NCBI RefSeq assembly: GCF_965216415.1
Contig: NZ_CBDCFU010000002.1
Strand: one strand, 5' to 3'
Origin: Marivita sp003149565
Lineage (GTDB): Bacteria > Pseudomonadota > Alphaproteobacteria > Rhodobacterales > Rhodobacteraceae
Length of the DNA stretch: 64,000 nt
Shown here: piece by piece, positions 42,616-50,866 of the stretch
How the letters are laid out: every line of letters begins with the position of its first letter
Position numbering within the stretch: the first letter of the stretch is position 1
Notes under the pieces: generated by a model
Told to the model about the DNA's origin: nothing
The model's input: the letters and a program-made list of their open reading frames with translations, nothing else
Databases searched by the model: none
Position numbers and translations under genes: made by a program

Positions 42616-43518
42616 ATGGCGAAACCTTTTCTCAGTATCGAGCGATTGACCCAGCAATACCCGGATGGCCAGGGCGGCACGATGACCGTCTTCGAAAATG
42701 CCAGCTTCGGGATAGAAAAAGGCGAGTTTGTCTGCATCCTCGGCCATTCCGGCTGCGGCAAGTCGACGATCATGAACATCCTTGCCGGCCTGGCCGACCC
42801 CACGTCGGGGGTGGTCAAAATGGACGGGTTCGAAGTGTCCGGCCCGTCGCTGGACCGGGGCGTTGTGTTCCAGAACTACTCACTTTTGCCGTGGCTGTCG
42901 GCCCTGAAGAACGTGACCTTTGGCGTCAAAGCCCGCCACCCGGATTGGTCTGTCGAACAAGTCGAGGCGCATGCCCGCGACTACCTCGGGAAAGTAGGCC
43001 TTGAAGGCGATGTGGTGCATCGCAAACCCAGCCAGTTGTCTGGCGGTATGCGTCAGCGTGTATCGATCGCCCGTGCCTTTGCCAACCAGCCGAAGCTGCT
43101 GCTTCTGGATGAACCGTTCGGTGCGCTGGACGCGCTCACACGGGGCACCATTCAGGAAGAGCTGATCAAGGTTTGGGCCGGCACCGAGCAGACCGTGTTC
43201 ATGATCACCCATGACATCGACGAGGCAATCCTGCTTGCAGATCGCATCCTGCTGATGACCAACGGGCCGTTCGCCCGTGTCGCAGAGTCGGTTGAGATCA
43301 CCATCCCGCGTCCGCGCAGCCGGACCGAGATTGTCGAGCATCCAAACTACTATGCTATCCGCAACCATCTGGTTCAGTTCCTCGGTCAACGATCGAAAGA
43401 ACTCGCGGGTAAGCAGAGCAGCGAAAGCGAGCAAACCCCCGAGACCGTCCGGATCGACAAGACGGCGGCTGAGGAAGACCCCAGCGCACCGCCGCCCTTG
43501 CGGGCGGTAAACCACTGA
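42616..43518 (+). CDS. Cyanate/nitrate-type ABC transporter ATP-binding protein (NrtD-like)
   Basis: A 300-residue ATPase. Walker A is GHSGCGKST near 46-54, Q-loop VFQNYSLLPW, signature LSGGMRQRV and Walker B LLLLDEPFGALDALTR. The ATG at 42616 has AAGGAGA nine bases upstream; the frame stays open far into the permease gene but is not coding there. The C-terminal 40 residues are a low-complexity tail (SSESEQTPETV) not usual for NrtD. It drives import together with the two preceding products. Confidence 0.88.
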   Translation: MAKPFLSIERLTQQYPDGQGGTMTVFENASFGIEKGEFVCILGHSGCGKSTIMNILAGLADPTSGVVKMDGFEVSGPSLDRGVVFQNYSLLPWLSALKNVTFGVKARHPDWSVEQVEAHARDYLGKVGLEGDVVHRKPSQLSGGMRQRVSIARAFANQPKLLLLDEPFGALDALTRGTIQEELIKVWAGTEQTVFMITHDIDEAILLADRILLMTNGPFARVAESVEITIPRPRSRTEIVEHPNYYAIRNHLVQFLGQRSKELAGKQSSESEQTPETVRIDKTAAEEDPSAPPPLRAVNH

Positions 43519-43535
43519 CTTCGGGCGGCAAACAG

Positions 43536-44015
43536 ATGACACATCAAGAAACCCCACGCGCGCCCCTGCCCCCGTTCACTTACGAGGACGCGGTCCAAAA
43601 GGTGCGCATGGCCGAAGATGCCTGGAACAGCCGTGACCCAGCCAAGGTCGCTTTGGCCTACACGCGGGACACGCGCTGGCGCAACCGGGACACGTTCCTG
43701 AACGGGCGCGAAGAGGTGGAAGCGTTTCTGACCACCAAATGGGGCAAAGAAAACGGCTATCGCCTGATCAAGGAGATCTGGGCGCATGACGGCAACCGGA
43801 TCGCAGTGCGCTTTTGCTACGAGTGGCACGACGAAACCGGCCAGTGGTTCCGCGCTTACGGCAACGAAAACTGGGAGTTCGACGCGCTTGGCTACATGGC
43901 GGTGCGCCATGCTTCGATCAACGATGTGCGCATCGCGGAGTCGGACCGTCTGTTTCACTGGCCGCAGGGCCGCCGCCCCGACGACCATCCCGGCCTGAGC
44001 GAGCTTGGGCTGTAA
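43536..44015 (+). CDS. DUF1348 / NTF2-like protein in the cyanate operon
   Basis: A 159-residue soluble protein of the DUF1348 family (NTF2-like cone fold). It is recognised by AEDAWNSRDPAKVALAYT, WRNRDTFLNGREEVEAFL and CYEWHDETGQWFRAYGNENWEF. It lies between the transporter ATPase gene and cynS with gaps of 17 and 37 bases, so it is co-transcribed with them. NTF2-like proteins can be enzymes or small-ligand binders. A role in handling cyanate, carbamate or bicarbonate is possible by context, but no catalytic motif can be assigned. Confidence 0.82.
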   Translation: MTHQETPRAPLPPFTYEDAVQKVRMAEDAWNSRDPAKVALAYTRDTRWRNRDTFLNGREEVEAFLTTKWGKENGYRLIKEIWAHDGNRIAVRFCYEWHDETGQWFRAYGNENWEFDALGYMAVRHASINDVRIAESDRLFHWPQGRRPDDHPGLSELGL

Positions 44016-44052
44016 CCCACTGATTTTACAACACGACCCAGGAGGACAAACA

Positions 44053-44523
44053 ATGAAAGACAATTACGAGGTGCCAGTGATGATGACGAAGGAAGACGTG
44101 ACGATGATGATCCTGTCGGCAAAGAAGCAGGCGGGCATGACTTGGGAGGGCATCGCCGAGAAGATCGACATGTCTCCGGTCTGGACGCATTCGGCCTGCA
44201 TGGGCATGAACGCGTTCCCCAAGGACAAGGCCGAAGCATTGGTCTCGGTCATGGGTCTGCCACAGGAAGCGGCCAGCGTGCTGGAAGAGCCGCCCACCAA
44301 GGTCTGGGAGCAGTCTGTTCCGACAGACCCATGCATCTACCGCTTCTACGAAATCGTCGGTGTTTACGGACCGACACTCAAAGCCCTGATCGAGGAAAAG
44401 TTCGGCACCGGCATCATGTCCGCGATTGATTTCGACATGTCCGTCACCCGTGTTCCCCACGAAAAGGGCGACCGCGTCAAAGTGGAGATGTCAGGCAAGT
44501 ACCTCGCCTACAACTCCTGGTAA
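44053..44523 (+). CDS. cynS: Cyanate hydratase (cyanase)
   Basis: A 156-residue cyanase, the usual length, which converts cyanate and bicarbonate to ammonia and carbon dioxide through carbamate. The catalytic residues are all present: R97 and E100 in YRFYEIV, and S123 in IMSAIDF, one position off the E. coli R96/E99/S122 numbering. The N-terminal helical domain (5-80) is typical. The ATG at 44053 has AGGAGGACAAA upstream. It is the last gene of the operon and is followed by a strong terminator. Confidence 0.96.
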   Translation: MKDNYEVPVMMTKEDVTMMILSAKKQAGMTWEGIAEKIDMSPVWTHSACMGMNAFPKDKAEALVSVMGLPQEAASVLEEPPTKVWEQSVPTDPCIYRFYEIVGVYGPTLKALIEEKFGTGIMSAIDFDMSVTRVPHEKGDRVKVEMSGKYLAYNSW

Positions 44524-44561
44524 GACCAGGTCGACTTACCAGCGCCATGTCAAAAAACACA

Positions 44562-44593
44562 AAGATACCCGGCTCACATGCGCCGGGTATCTT
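44562..44593. terminator. Bidirectional terminator between cynS and pcaF
   Basis: AAGATACCCGGC and GCCGGGTATCTT form a perfect 12-bp stem with an 8-base loop. T-rich runs follow in both directions, so it can end the rightward cyanate operon and the leftward pca operon. Confidence 0.92.
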
Positions 44594-44640
44594 TTATTTT
44601 ACAATAAGTTACGAAGTATTTTTAAAGAAAAGCATCAATA

Positions 44641-45843
44641 TCAAACTACCGCTTCAAGTGCAGTTGCAATACCTTGGCCGACGCCGACACACATGGTTGC
44701 CAAAGCTTTCTGACCGGGGCGCAGATCGAGCGCTGCCGAACCCGTGATCCGCGTACCAGACATGCCCAGAGGGTGACCTAATGCAATCGCTCCTCCGTTG
44801 CGATTCACACGTGGATCATCATCCGCAATGCCCAACCGCCTCAGCGTGGCCAGACCTTGCGACGCGAAAGCCTCGTTCAGTTCGATGACGTCGAAGTCGC
44901 TCTGCGTCAGCCCCAGCCGAGCCATCAGCTTTTCCGATGCTGGCGCAGGTCCAATCCCCATGATGCGCGGAGCAACGCCGATCGAGGCCCCGCCCAGCAC
45001 GCGGGCAATTGGCGTGAGACCATGCCGCTTGATCGCCGCTTCAGACGCCACAATCAGCGCCGCTGCTCCATCATTCACACCAGAAGCATTTCCAGCCGTG
45101 ATCGTGCCGCCCTCGCGCACAAACGGTTTGAGGCGGGCCAGATCCTCGACAGTTGTCTCGGCGCGCGGGTGTTCGTCGGTGTCCACAACCACCGGGTCGC
45201 CCTTGCGTCGTGGGATCGTCACCGGGGTGATCTCTTGCGCCAACCTTCCGCTTTTCTGAGCGGCCCCTGCGCGTTGCTGGCTGCGTAATGCAAACGCGTC
45301 CTGATCCTCGCGCGACACGTTGAAATCTTCGGCCACGTTTTCCGCCGTCTCGGGCATCGAGTCGATGCCGTATTGCGCCTTGAGCACCGGGTTTACGAAA
45401 CGCCAGCCGATGGTGGTGTCGTAGACTTCGTTCTGCCGGGCAAAGGCCTGCTGCGCCTTGGGCATCACAAATGGTGCACGGGTCATGCTTTCGACGCCCC
45501 CTGCAACCACTAGGTCCGCCTCACCTGCCTTTATTGCGCGCGCGGCGGCCAGAACCGCATCCATACCAGAGCCGCAGAGGCGGTTCATCGTCGTGCCTGG
45601 CACCGTTTCCGGGTAGCCCGCCAAAAGCACCGCCATGCGCGCCACGTTGCGATTGTCTTCCCCCGCCTGATTGGCGCAGCCAAGGATCACCTCTTCGATC
45701 GCCGCAAGATCGAGCGACGGGTTCCGCGCAGCGAGCGCCGCCAAAGGCACAGCCGCCAGATCATCGGCCCGAACCGAGGCCAACGCGCCGCCATAGCGGC
45801 CAATGGGCGTGCGGATGTAATCACAGATAAAGGCGTCGGGCAT
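44641..45843 (-). CDS. pcaF: 3-oxoadipyl-CoA thiolase
   Basis: A 400-residue thiolase. The nucleophilic cysteine is C90 in NRLCGSGM, with NEAFASQ and GGAIALGHPLGMSG downstream and the second catalytic cysteine in MCVGVGQG. The start RTPIGRYGGALASVRADDL is typical of PcaF, which splits 3-oxoadipyl-CoA to succinyl-CoA and acetyl-CoA. It is the last gene of the leftward pca set, 62 bases after the flavin monooxygenase gene. The CoA-transferase genes pcaIJ, needed to supply its substrate, are not in the window. Confidence 0.9.
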   Translation of the reverse strand: MPDAFICDYIRTPIGRYGGALASVRADDLAAVPLAALAARNPSLDLAAIEEVILGCANQAGEDNRNVARMAVLLAGYPETVPGTTMNRLCGSGMDAVLAAARAIKAGEADLVVAGGVESMTRAPFVMPKAQQAFARQNEVYDTTIGWRFVNPVLKAQYGIDSMPETAENVAEDFNVSREDQDAFALRSQQRAGAAQKSGRLAQEITPVTIPRRKGDPVVVDTDEHPRAETTVEDLARLKPFVREGGTITAGNASGVNDGAAALIVASEAAIKRHGLTPIARVLGGASIGVAPRIMGIGPAPASEKLMARLGLTQSDFDVIELNEAFASQGLATLRRLGIADDDPRVNRNGGAIALGHPLGMSGTRITGSAALDLRPGQKALATMCVGVGQGIATALEAVV

Positions 45844-45905
45844 CGGGCGGCTCCGGTTTGGTCAGGCTCGGCGCATATGGCGTCGAAACAGGGCCGAGAT
45901 GCAAG

Positions 45906-47183
45906 TCACCCGTCGATACGTGCTCCGGGCCTGATCGTCGCGGGGGCCGCGTTCAGCGTTTCGATGGCAAATCCGGCTGCGGCTTTGTATTTCGCCATGA
46001 AATCCGCACGTTCGGTTGCGGGGATCACATCTTCAATGTCGTCAAAGACACCACCGCAGCGTTCGTCCAGCAGATTGAGCAGGCCGAACGGCCCAGAACC
46101 GCGATTGCGCAACACCAGTTCCGACACCGGACCACAAAGCTGTGCATCATAGGCGGCAAGCGCCGCTTCGGTGACACCATGCTCCAGCATCTTGGCACCG
46201 ATCACGCGGGCATCGACAATCGCCTGGCTCGCCCCGTTCGATCCCGTGGGATACATTGCATGAGCCGCATCACCCATCAGCGCCACCGCGCCATCGACCC
46301 AGCTTGGCACCGGATCGCGGTCGATCATCGGGTTCACATAGGCGCAATCCGCACCACGCAACATCTCGGGAACATCCAGCCAATCGTATCGGAACTCTTC
46401 GAAATGGTGGATAAATTCGTCGATCTCAACCGGTTTGAACCAGCCATCCTGCTGCCAGCCGCCTGAATCGTCCATCGTCACTTCGGCGATCCAGTTGATC
46501 AGCGACATCCCATCGGCATCGGGCGCAGAGATCGGGTAGATCACCATCCTGTGACGATGCGTTCCCAGCCCGACAAAGGACGATTCCGTGCGTAGGGGCT
46601 TGGCCCGTACCGTACCGCGCCACATCACCGCCCCGCCCCAGTGTATGGGTGGCTGATCGGGATACATCTGCGCGCGGATCGCGGAATGGATGCCATCGGC
46701 GCCAATCAGCAGGCGACCCCGCTCGTTCCGTTCACCGTCAGACGAGACAACCCGCGCCGTTACGCCGGGTCCAACGTGCGCATAAGACGCAATCCTCGCC
46801 CCAAGCTGGGCGGCATCAGCACCGGCCCGCTCAATCAATGTCTCGTAAAGCAGCATATGCATCTGCCCACGATGCACGGCGTATTGCGGCCAATTGTAGC
46901 CCGCGCCCAAGCCACGCTTTTCGGCATAGACCTCGCGACCATTGAGGCCAACCAGCGCCCACTCCTTGGCAGGAACACCGACACGGTTCAGATCATCCGC
47001 CGAGATGCCCAGATCGTAAAGCTCTCGCACTGCATTGGGTTGAATGTTGATGCCGACACCCAGAGGCCGCATCTCTTTCGCCGCCTCGTACACTGTGAAC
47101 GGCACGCCGATCTGGTGCAGGGTCAACCCAAGTGCAAGCCCGGCGATCCCGCCGCCAGCGATCAGAACGCGTTCTTCGGACAT
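45906..47183 (-). CDS. FAD-dependent aromatic-ring monooxygenase of unknown substrate
   Basis: A 425-residue class A flavoprotein monooxygenase (salicylate hydroxylase/PhzS-like). The FAD-binding GGGIAGLALGLTLHQ is at the N-terminus, a central LIGADGIHSAIR motif follows, and the second FAD motif is ALMGDAAHAMYPTGSNGASQAI. It sits between pcaB and pcaF in the pca set, with gaps of 42 and 62 bases. It probably hydroxylates an aromatic acid that then enters the protocatechuate route. The 4-hydroxybenzoate hydroxylase is encoded elsewhere (51796), so this must have another substrate. Confidence 0.82.
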   Translation of the reverse strand: MSEERVLIAGGGIAGLALGLTLHQIGVPFTVYEAAKEMRPLGVGINIQPNAVRELYDLGISADDLNRVGVPAKEWALVGLNGREVYAEKRGLGAGYNWPQYAVHRGQMHMLLYETLIERAGADAAQLGARIASYAHVGPGVTARVVSSDGERNERGRLLIGADGIHSAIRAQMYPDQPPIHWGGAVMWRGTVRAKPLRTESSFVGLGTHRHRMVIYPISAPDADGMSLINWIAEVTMDDSGGWQQDGWFKPVEIDEFIHHFEEFRYDWLDVPEMLRGADCAYVNPMIDRDPVPSWVDGAVALMGDAAHAMYPTGSNGASQAIVDARVIGAKMLEHGVTEAALAAYDAQLCGPVSELVLRNRGSGPFGLLNLLDERCGGVFDDIEDVIPATERADFMAKYKAAAGFAIETLNAAPATIRPGARIDG

Positions 47184-47225
47184 AACTGACTTCCTTTTTC
47201 GAGCGGGTTTACGGTGCGCGCCAGA

Positions 47226-48287
47226 TCAGGACAACTGGTCCGAAGTGCCAATATGCTCAATCTGAGCAACAAGCGACTTGGCCACATTCAAAGCGCGTCC
47301 AGTGGCCTGCGCCATCTGCGGCAAGAGCATCCATTCCAGCGACCACGCGGCACCAGACCGTTCCTGTTCGTGGATCATCGCGCTGTGCATCCCAGAAACC
47401 TGAGTTGCATTGAACCGCGCGAGGGTGACCAGCAATTCCGCCAACACAGGGTTCTGCTTGTGCGGCATGGCCGATGACCCGCCGCCGCCTGCCAATGTGA
47501 TTTCGTCGATACCCTGTTGCGCCATGAGGCAGATGTCCTGCCCCATCTTGCCCAGAGAGCCCGTGATCAACGACAGGACAGAAGCCGCCTCGGCCATCCC
47601 ATCGCGCGTGGCGTGCCAACTGCGTGATGTTGATGACAAACCCAGATCCTGGGCCACCGCAGCACCAAGCACGTCGGCAGCGTCGCCCAGCGCCGCGCGA
47701 TCGCCGGCGGCTCCGCCGATCTGAACCAAAGCAACGCGGGGACGCAATTGCGAAAGACGGTCATGATGCGCCAAGAGCGGCAAACGCCATGTCTCAATGC
47801 GATCTGCCACAGAGATGGGCATTGCCGCCTGCATCCGGGTGCGCCCCATCATGGTCACGCCGCCGAAACGGCCCTTCAGATCAGACAGGTTGTTTAAAAG
47901 CAGACGCACCCGCTGATCCAGCACGTCAAGGCTTTGGACAAGCGACAGAACCGTCGCGGTGTCAATGACATCCTGCGACGTGGCGCCTTTATGGATCGCA
48001 TCGGAACCTGTTCGCTGCTTCAGAAGCTGTACCAACGCCGGAACACAAACCCCGTCCTGCGCTGTTCCTTCACGCAATGCCACTGGTGCCAGCATAACCT
48101 GACGGATGGCCGATGCCGCCGATGCACCGTCCTTCTCCGACCAAAGCCCCGCCAAATGTCCGTGGCGCGACCATGCAGCTTCAAAGGCCATCATAGACGA
48201 AAGCTGCGCCTCGGCGGACCAAAGCGCAGCGATTTCGTCATCGGCAAAAAGGCCCGACAACCAGGGATGGTCAAAGACGCCTGTCAT
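47226..48287 (-). CDS. pcaB: 3-carboxy-cis,cis-muconate cycloisomerase
   Basis: A 353-residue enzyme of the fumarase/aspartase superfamily that lactonises 3-carboxy-cis,cis-muconate. The superfamily signature GGSSAMPHKQNP is near 260. The N-terminus FDHPWLSGLFADDEIAALWS is typical of PcaB. The length is somewhat below the usual 450 residues of some PcaB proteins but normal for Roseobacter-type forms. The ATG at 48287 overlaps the pcaG stop by one base (TGATG), so coupling is likely. Confidence 0.92.
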   Translation of the reverse strand: MTGVFDHPWLSGLFADDEIAALWSAEAQLSSMMAFEAAWSRHGHLAGLWSEKDGASAASAIRQVMLAPVALREGTAQDGVCVPALVQLLKQRTGSDAIHKGATSQDVIDTATVLSLVQSLDVLDQRVRLLLNNLSDLKGRFGGVTMMGRTRMQAAMPISVADRIETWRLPLLAHHDRLSQLRPRVALVQIGGAAGDRAALGDAADVLGAAVAQDLGLSSTSRSWHATRDGMAEAASVLSLITGSLGKMGQDICLMAQQGIDEITLAGGGGSSAMPHKQNPVLAELLVTLARFNATQVSGMHSAMIHEQERSGAAWSLEWMLLPQMAQATGRALNVAKSLVAQIEHIGTSDQLS

Positions 48288-48886
48288 CACAGGTCAAGAA
48301 ACACCGTTTCACCCTCGCCCTGAAGCCGGATGTCGAACCGATAGGTGCCGTCTTCGGTTTTCTTGGCGATCAACGTATCCACACGCGGACGCTGTTCGAT
48401 GCGGGCCAGCAGCGGGTCGGCGCTGTTGTCCTCGTCCTCGAAGTAGATGCGCGTGTTGAGACCAATGTTGATCCCGCGCGCCACGATCCAGAGCGAGATA
48501 TGCGGCGCAAATACTTGCCCGCTCCGCCCTTTGATCGCGCCGGGTTTGACCGTACGTAAGGTGAACTCGCCGCTGTCCTTGTCAGCGGCGAACCGGCAGA
48601 AGCCCGAGACCTTCGGATCGGCCCCGTCCTGCCCGGGATAGACACCCGCTGCATCGGCCTGCCAGCTTTCCAGCATCGCGTCTCGCATGGCCCAGCCGGT
48701 GCCGTCATAGATCGACCCGACGATGGTGATGACGTCACCCTGCGCACCATCCTCGATGGGGCTGAGACCCAAGTCCTCGGGGTAAACGCCTTCGACACCG
48801 GCAAAGGTTGGGATACAGCCGATATGGACATAGGGGCCAGCGGTCTGGCTCGGGGTCTCCACGAGAATATCAAGCGGTTGTGTCAT
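48287..48886 (-). CDS. pcaG: Protocatechuate 3,4-dioxygenase alpha subunit
   Basis: A 199-residue intradiol-dioxygenase alpha subunit. It begins ETPSQTAGPYVHIGCIP, typical of PcaG, and has FAPHISLWIVARGINIGLNTRIYF at the position corresponding to the iron site. The alpha subunit does not itself ligate iron. It pairs with PcaH, encoded 3 bases upstream, to open the protocatechuate ring between the hydroxyls. It overlaps pcaB by one base. Confidence 0.94.
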   Translation of the reverse strand: MTQPLDILVETPSQTAGPYVHIGCIPTFAGVEGVYPEDLGLSPIEDGAQGDVITIVGSIYDGTGWAMRDAMLESWQADAAGVYPGQDGADPKVSGFCRFAADKDSGEFTLRTVKPGAIKGRSGQVFAPHISLWIVARGINIGLNTRIYFEDEDNSADPLLARIEQRPRVDTLIAKKTEDGTYRFDIRLQGEGETVFLDL

Positions 48887-48889
48887 GGC

Positions 48890-49618
48890 TTACATCCCTT
48901 CCGGCTTGTTTTCGAACATGGTCTGACGACGACCGCGCAGCACGATGTCGAACTTGTAGGCAAGATAATCCATGCCCCGTGAATTCTGCATGTCGAGCGG
49001 AGCAACCAAACGATCCAACTGACTGCGGTCCCGCACCGTCGCCGCGATGGGACATAGGTCGATCAGCGGATCGCCCTGGAAATACATCTGGCTGATCAAC
49101 CGCTGTCCAAAGGCATGGCCAAAAATCGAAAAATGAATGTGCATCGGCCGCCAGTCATTTGCCCGGTTTGGCCAAGGATACGCCCCCGGACGGATCGTCA
49201 TGAATTCATAGTAGCCATTCTCATCCGTAATCGTCCGCCCGCAGCCGCCGAAATTCGGATCGAGCGGTGCGAAATAGGTGTCCTTGATATGCCGATAGCG
49301 GCCACCGGCATTGGCCTGCCAAATCTCGACCAGCGTGTGCGGCACCGGCCGACCCAACTCATCAAGAACGCGCCCGTGCACGCGGATCCGTTCGCCCACT
49401 GCCAGAGCCTTGCCCTGCGTGTAATTGCAGATCAGGTTATTATCGAGCGCCCCCAGCTTGTTATGACCAAAGCGCGGTCCGGTTTCCTCGCTCGGCGTCG
49501 ATTCCATCGACAAGAGCGGCAGCGACGGGGACCGCGTGATCGACGTCTTGTAATCCGGATAATAGGGGTCGGGATGCACCTCGCGGCGGCGGGGCATCAG
49601 GGCGGCGGTGTCAGTCAT
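48890..49618 (-). CDS. pcaH: Protocatechuate 3,4-dioxygenase beta subunit
   Basis: A 242-residue iron-binding subunit. The four Fe(III) ligands are visible: tyrosine in NAGGRYRH, tyrosine in RPGAYPWPN, and two histidines in MHIHFS. It forms the active dioxygenase with PcaG. The ATG at 49618 overlaps the end of pcaC by 8 bases and begins MTDTAALMPRRREVHPDP, a normal PcaH N-terminus; a longer frame upstream lies within pcaC. Confidence 0.94.
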   Translation of the reverse strand: MTDTAALMPRRREVHPDPYYPDYKTSITRSPSLPLLSMESTPSEETGPRFGHNKLGALDNNLICNYTQGKALAVGERIRVHGRVLDELGRPVPHTLVEIWQANAGGRYRHIKDTYFAPLDPNFGGCGRTITDENGYYEFMTIRPGAYPWPNRANDWRPMHIHFSIFGHAFGQRLISQMYFQGDPLIDLCPIAATVRDRSQLDRLVAPLDMQNSRGMDYLAYKFDIVLRGRRQTMFENKPEGM

Positions 49619-49994
49619 CGGATTGCTCCATTTCTGCGTAAGTCTGTTTGGCCAGCTTGATGGCGTGGTTCGCCTTGGGCACGCCGGCATAGATCGCGAC
49701 ATGCTGGAACGCTTCCATCACGTCCCGTTTGCTGGCCCCGGTGCGCGCGGTGGCGCGGATGTGCATCGGGATTTCCTCGAAGTTTCCGGTGGCGGCCAAG
49801 AGTGCCAAGGTCAGCATCGAGCGTTCCCGTCGGCTGATCCCGTCCGACGACCAGACCGTGCCCCACGCGCCCTCGGTGATCAGCGTTTGAAATGGGAGAT
49901 CAAACTCTGTCTTGCTGGCCTCGGCCCGGTCCACATGGGCATCGCCCAAGACTTCGCGCCGGGTTTTCATACCTTGGTCAAAACGGTCAGACAT
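49611..49994 (-). CDS. pcaC: 4-carboxymuconolactone decarboxylase
   Basis: A 127-residue AhpD-like decarboxylase converting 4-carboxymuconolactone to 3-oxoadipate enol-lactone. Features are GMKTRREVLGDAHVDR at the start, the GTVWSSDGISRRERSM element and FQHVAIYAGVPKANHA near the end. It overlaps pcaD upstream and pcaH downstream by 8 bases each, giving tight coupling in the order pcaD-C-H-G-B. Confidence 0.94.
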   Translation of the reverse strand: MSDRFDQGMKTRREVLGDAHVDRAEASKTEFDLPFQTLITEGAWGTVWSSDGISRRERSMLTLALLAATGNFEEIPMHIRATARTGASKRDVMEAFQHVAIYAGVPKANHAIKLAKQTYAEMEQSDD

Positions 49995-50775
49995 GGCCCA
50001 CCTCCTTAAGGAATTCGCTGATCAGCGCCCCCGTCTGTTCCGGTGCTTCAACGCAAGGCAGATGACCGGTGTTCGGAATGACATGGAACACGCCGTTACA
50101 GAGATCCGCCGTCGCCTTCACCATGTCTGGCGTGGTCGATCCATCCTCCGAACCCGCCATCGCCATAACTGGCATTTTCAAGGCTTTGGTCGTTTCGGTA
50201 AAGTCAGCGCCCGCAATGGCGGCACAGCACCCGATGTAGCCCTCCAGCGGTGTACGGGTCAGCATATTGCGCCACGGTGTCAGGCGCGTTGGATCCCCGC
50301 GCATCTCGGGCGCGAACCAACGGTCGAGAATTGCATCGGCCATTCCTTCGATGCCGCCCTTACGCAAACCGGATATCCGCTCCTGCCACATGTTGGGCGA
50401 TCCAATCTTGGCCGCGGTATCCATCAGAACAAGCGCCCGCAGCAAATCGGGTCGCCTTGCAGCCAAACCCTGCCCGATCAATCCACCGATCGACAGGCCG
50501 ACAAAAACAACGTCCCGGACGCCTAGCGCGTCAATCACCGTCTCGGCATCCGACACAAGCGTGTCCATATCATAGGGCGCGTCCGGGCAATCCGACAGAC
50601 CGTGCCCACGTTTGTCAAAGCGGACAATCCGAAGCCCGGACGGCAGAAACGGCAAGAGCGGATCCCAGACGCGCATGTCGGTGCCAAGAGAATTGGCCAA
50701 CATGACAACCGGTCCCCTTTCCGGCCCATCCACCTGCACGTGCAGCGTGACGCCATGCGATGTGACTGTTCTCAT
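49987..50775 (-). CDS. pcaD: 3-oxoadipate enol-lactonase
   Basis: A 262-residue alpha/beta hydrolase that opens the enol-lactone to 3-oxoadipate. The nucleophile elbow is GLSIGG near 95, the acid and histidine are in the C-terminal third (TGHLPCVEAPE), and the oxyanion region is ANSLGTDMRVWD. The ATG at 50775 begins MRTVTSHGV with GAGGAG about ten bases upstream. It is the first gene of the leftward pca operon, divergent from pcaQ across a gap holding a PcaQ-type site. Confidence 0.93.
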   Translation of the reverse strand: MRTVTSHGVTLHVQVDGPERGPVVMLANSLGTDMRVWDPLLPFLPSGLRIVRFDKRGHGLSDCPDAPYDMDTLVSDAETVIDALGVRDVVFVGLSIGGLIGQGLAARRPDLLRALVLMDTAAKIGSPNMWQERISGLRKGGIEGMADAILDRWFAPEMRGDPTRLTPWRNMLTRTPLEGYIGCCAAIAGADFTETTKALKMPVMAMAGSEDGSTTPDMVKATADLCNGVFHVIPNTGHLPCVEAPEQTGALISEFLKEVGHV

Positions 50776-50848
50776 AAATGCAAATCTCCTCAGCCCTTTC
50801 TTTGGCATTTCTTATCCTGCGTGAAAATTATATTTTTGCATCATTTAG

Positions 50849-50864
50849 TTAACCCATGAGTTAT
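50849..50864. promoter_or_regulatory. PcaQ-type binding site
   Basis: Read on the minus strand the sequence is ATAACT-CATG-GGTTAA. It differs at one base from the ATAACC-N4-GGTTAA site described for rhizobial PcaQ. It lies in the pcaD-pcaQ divergent gap, ending two bases before the pcaQ ATG and 73 bases upstream of pcaD. This suits activation of pcaD and self-repression of pcaQ. Confidence 0.75.
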
Positions 50865-50866
50865 AC

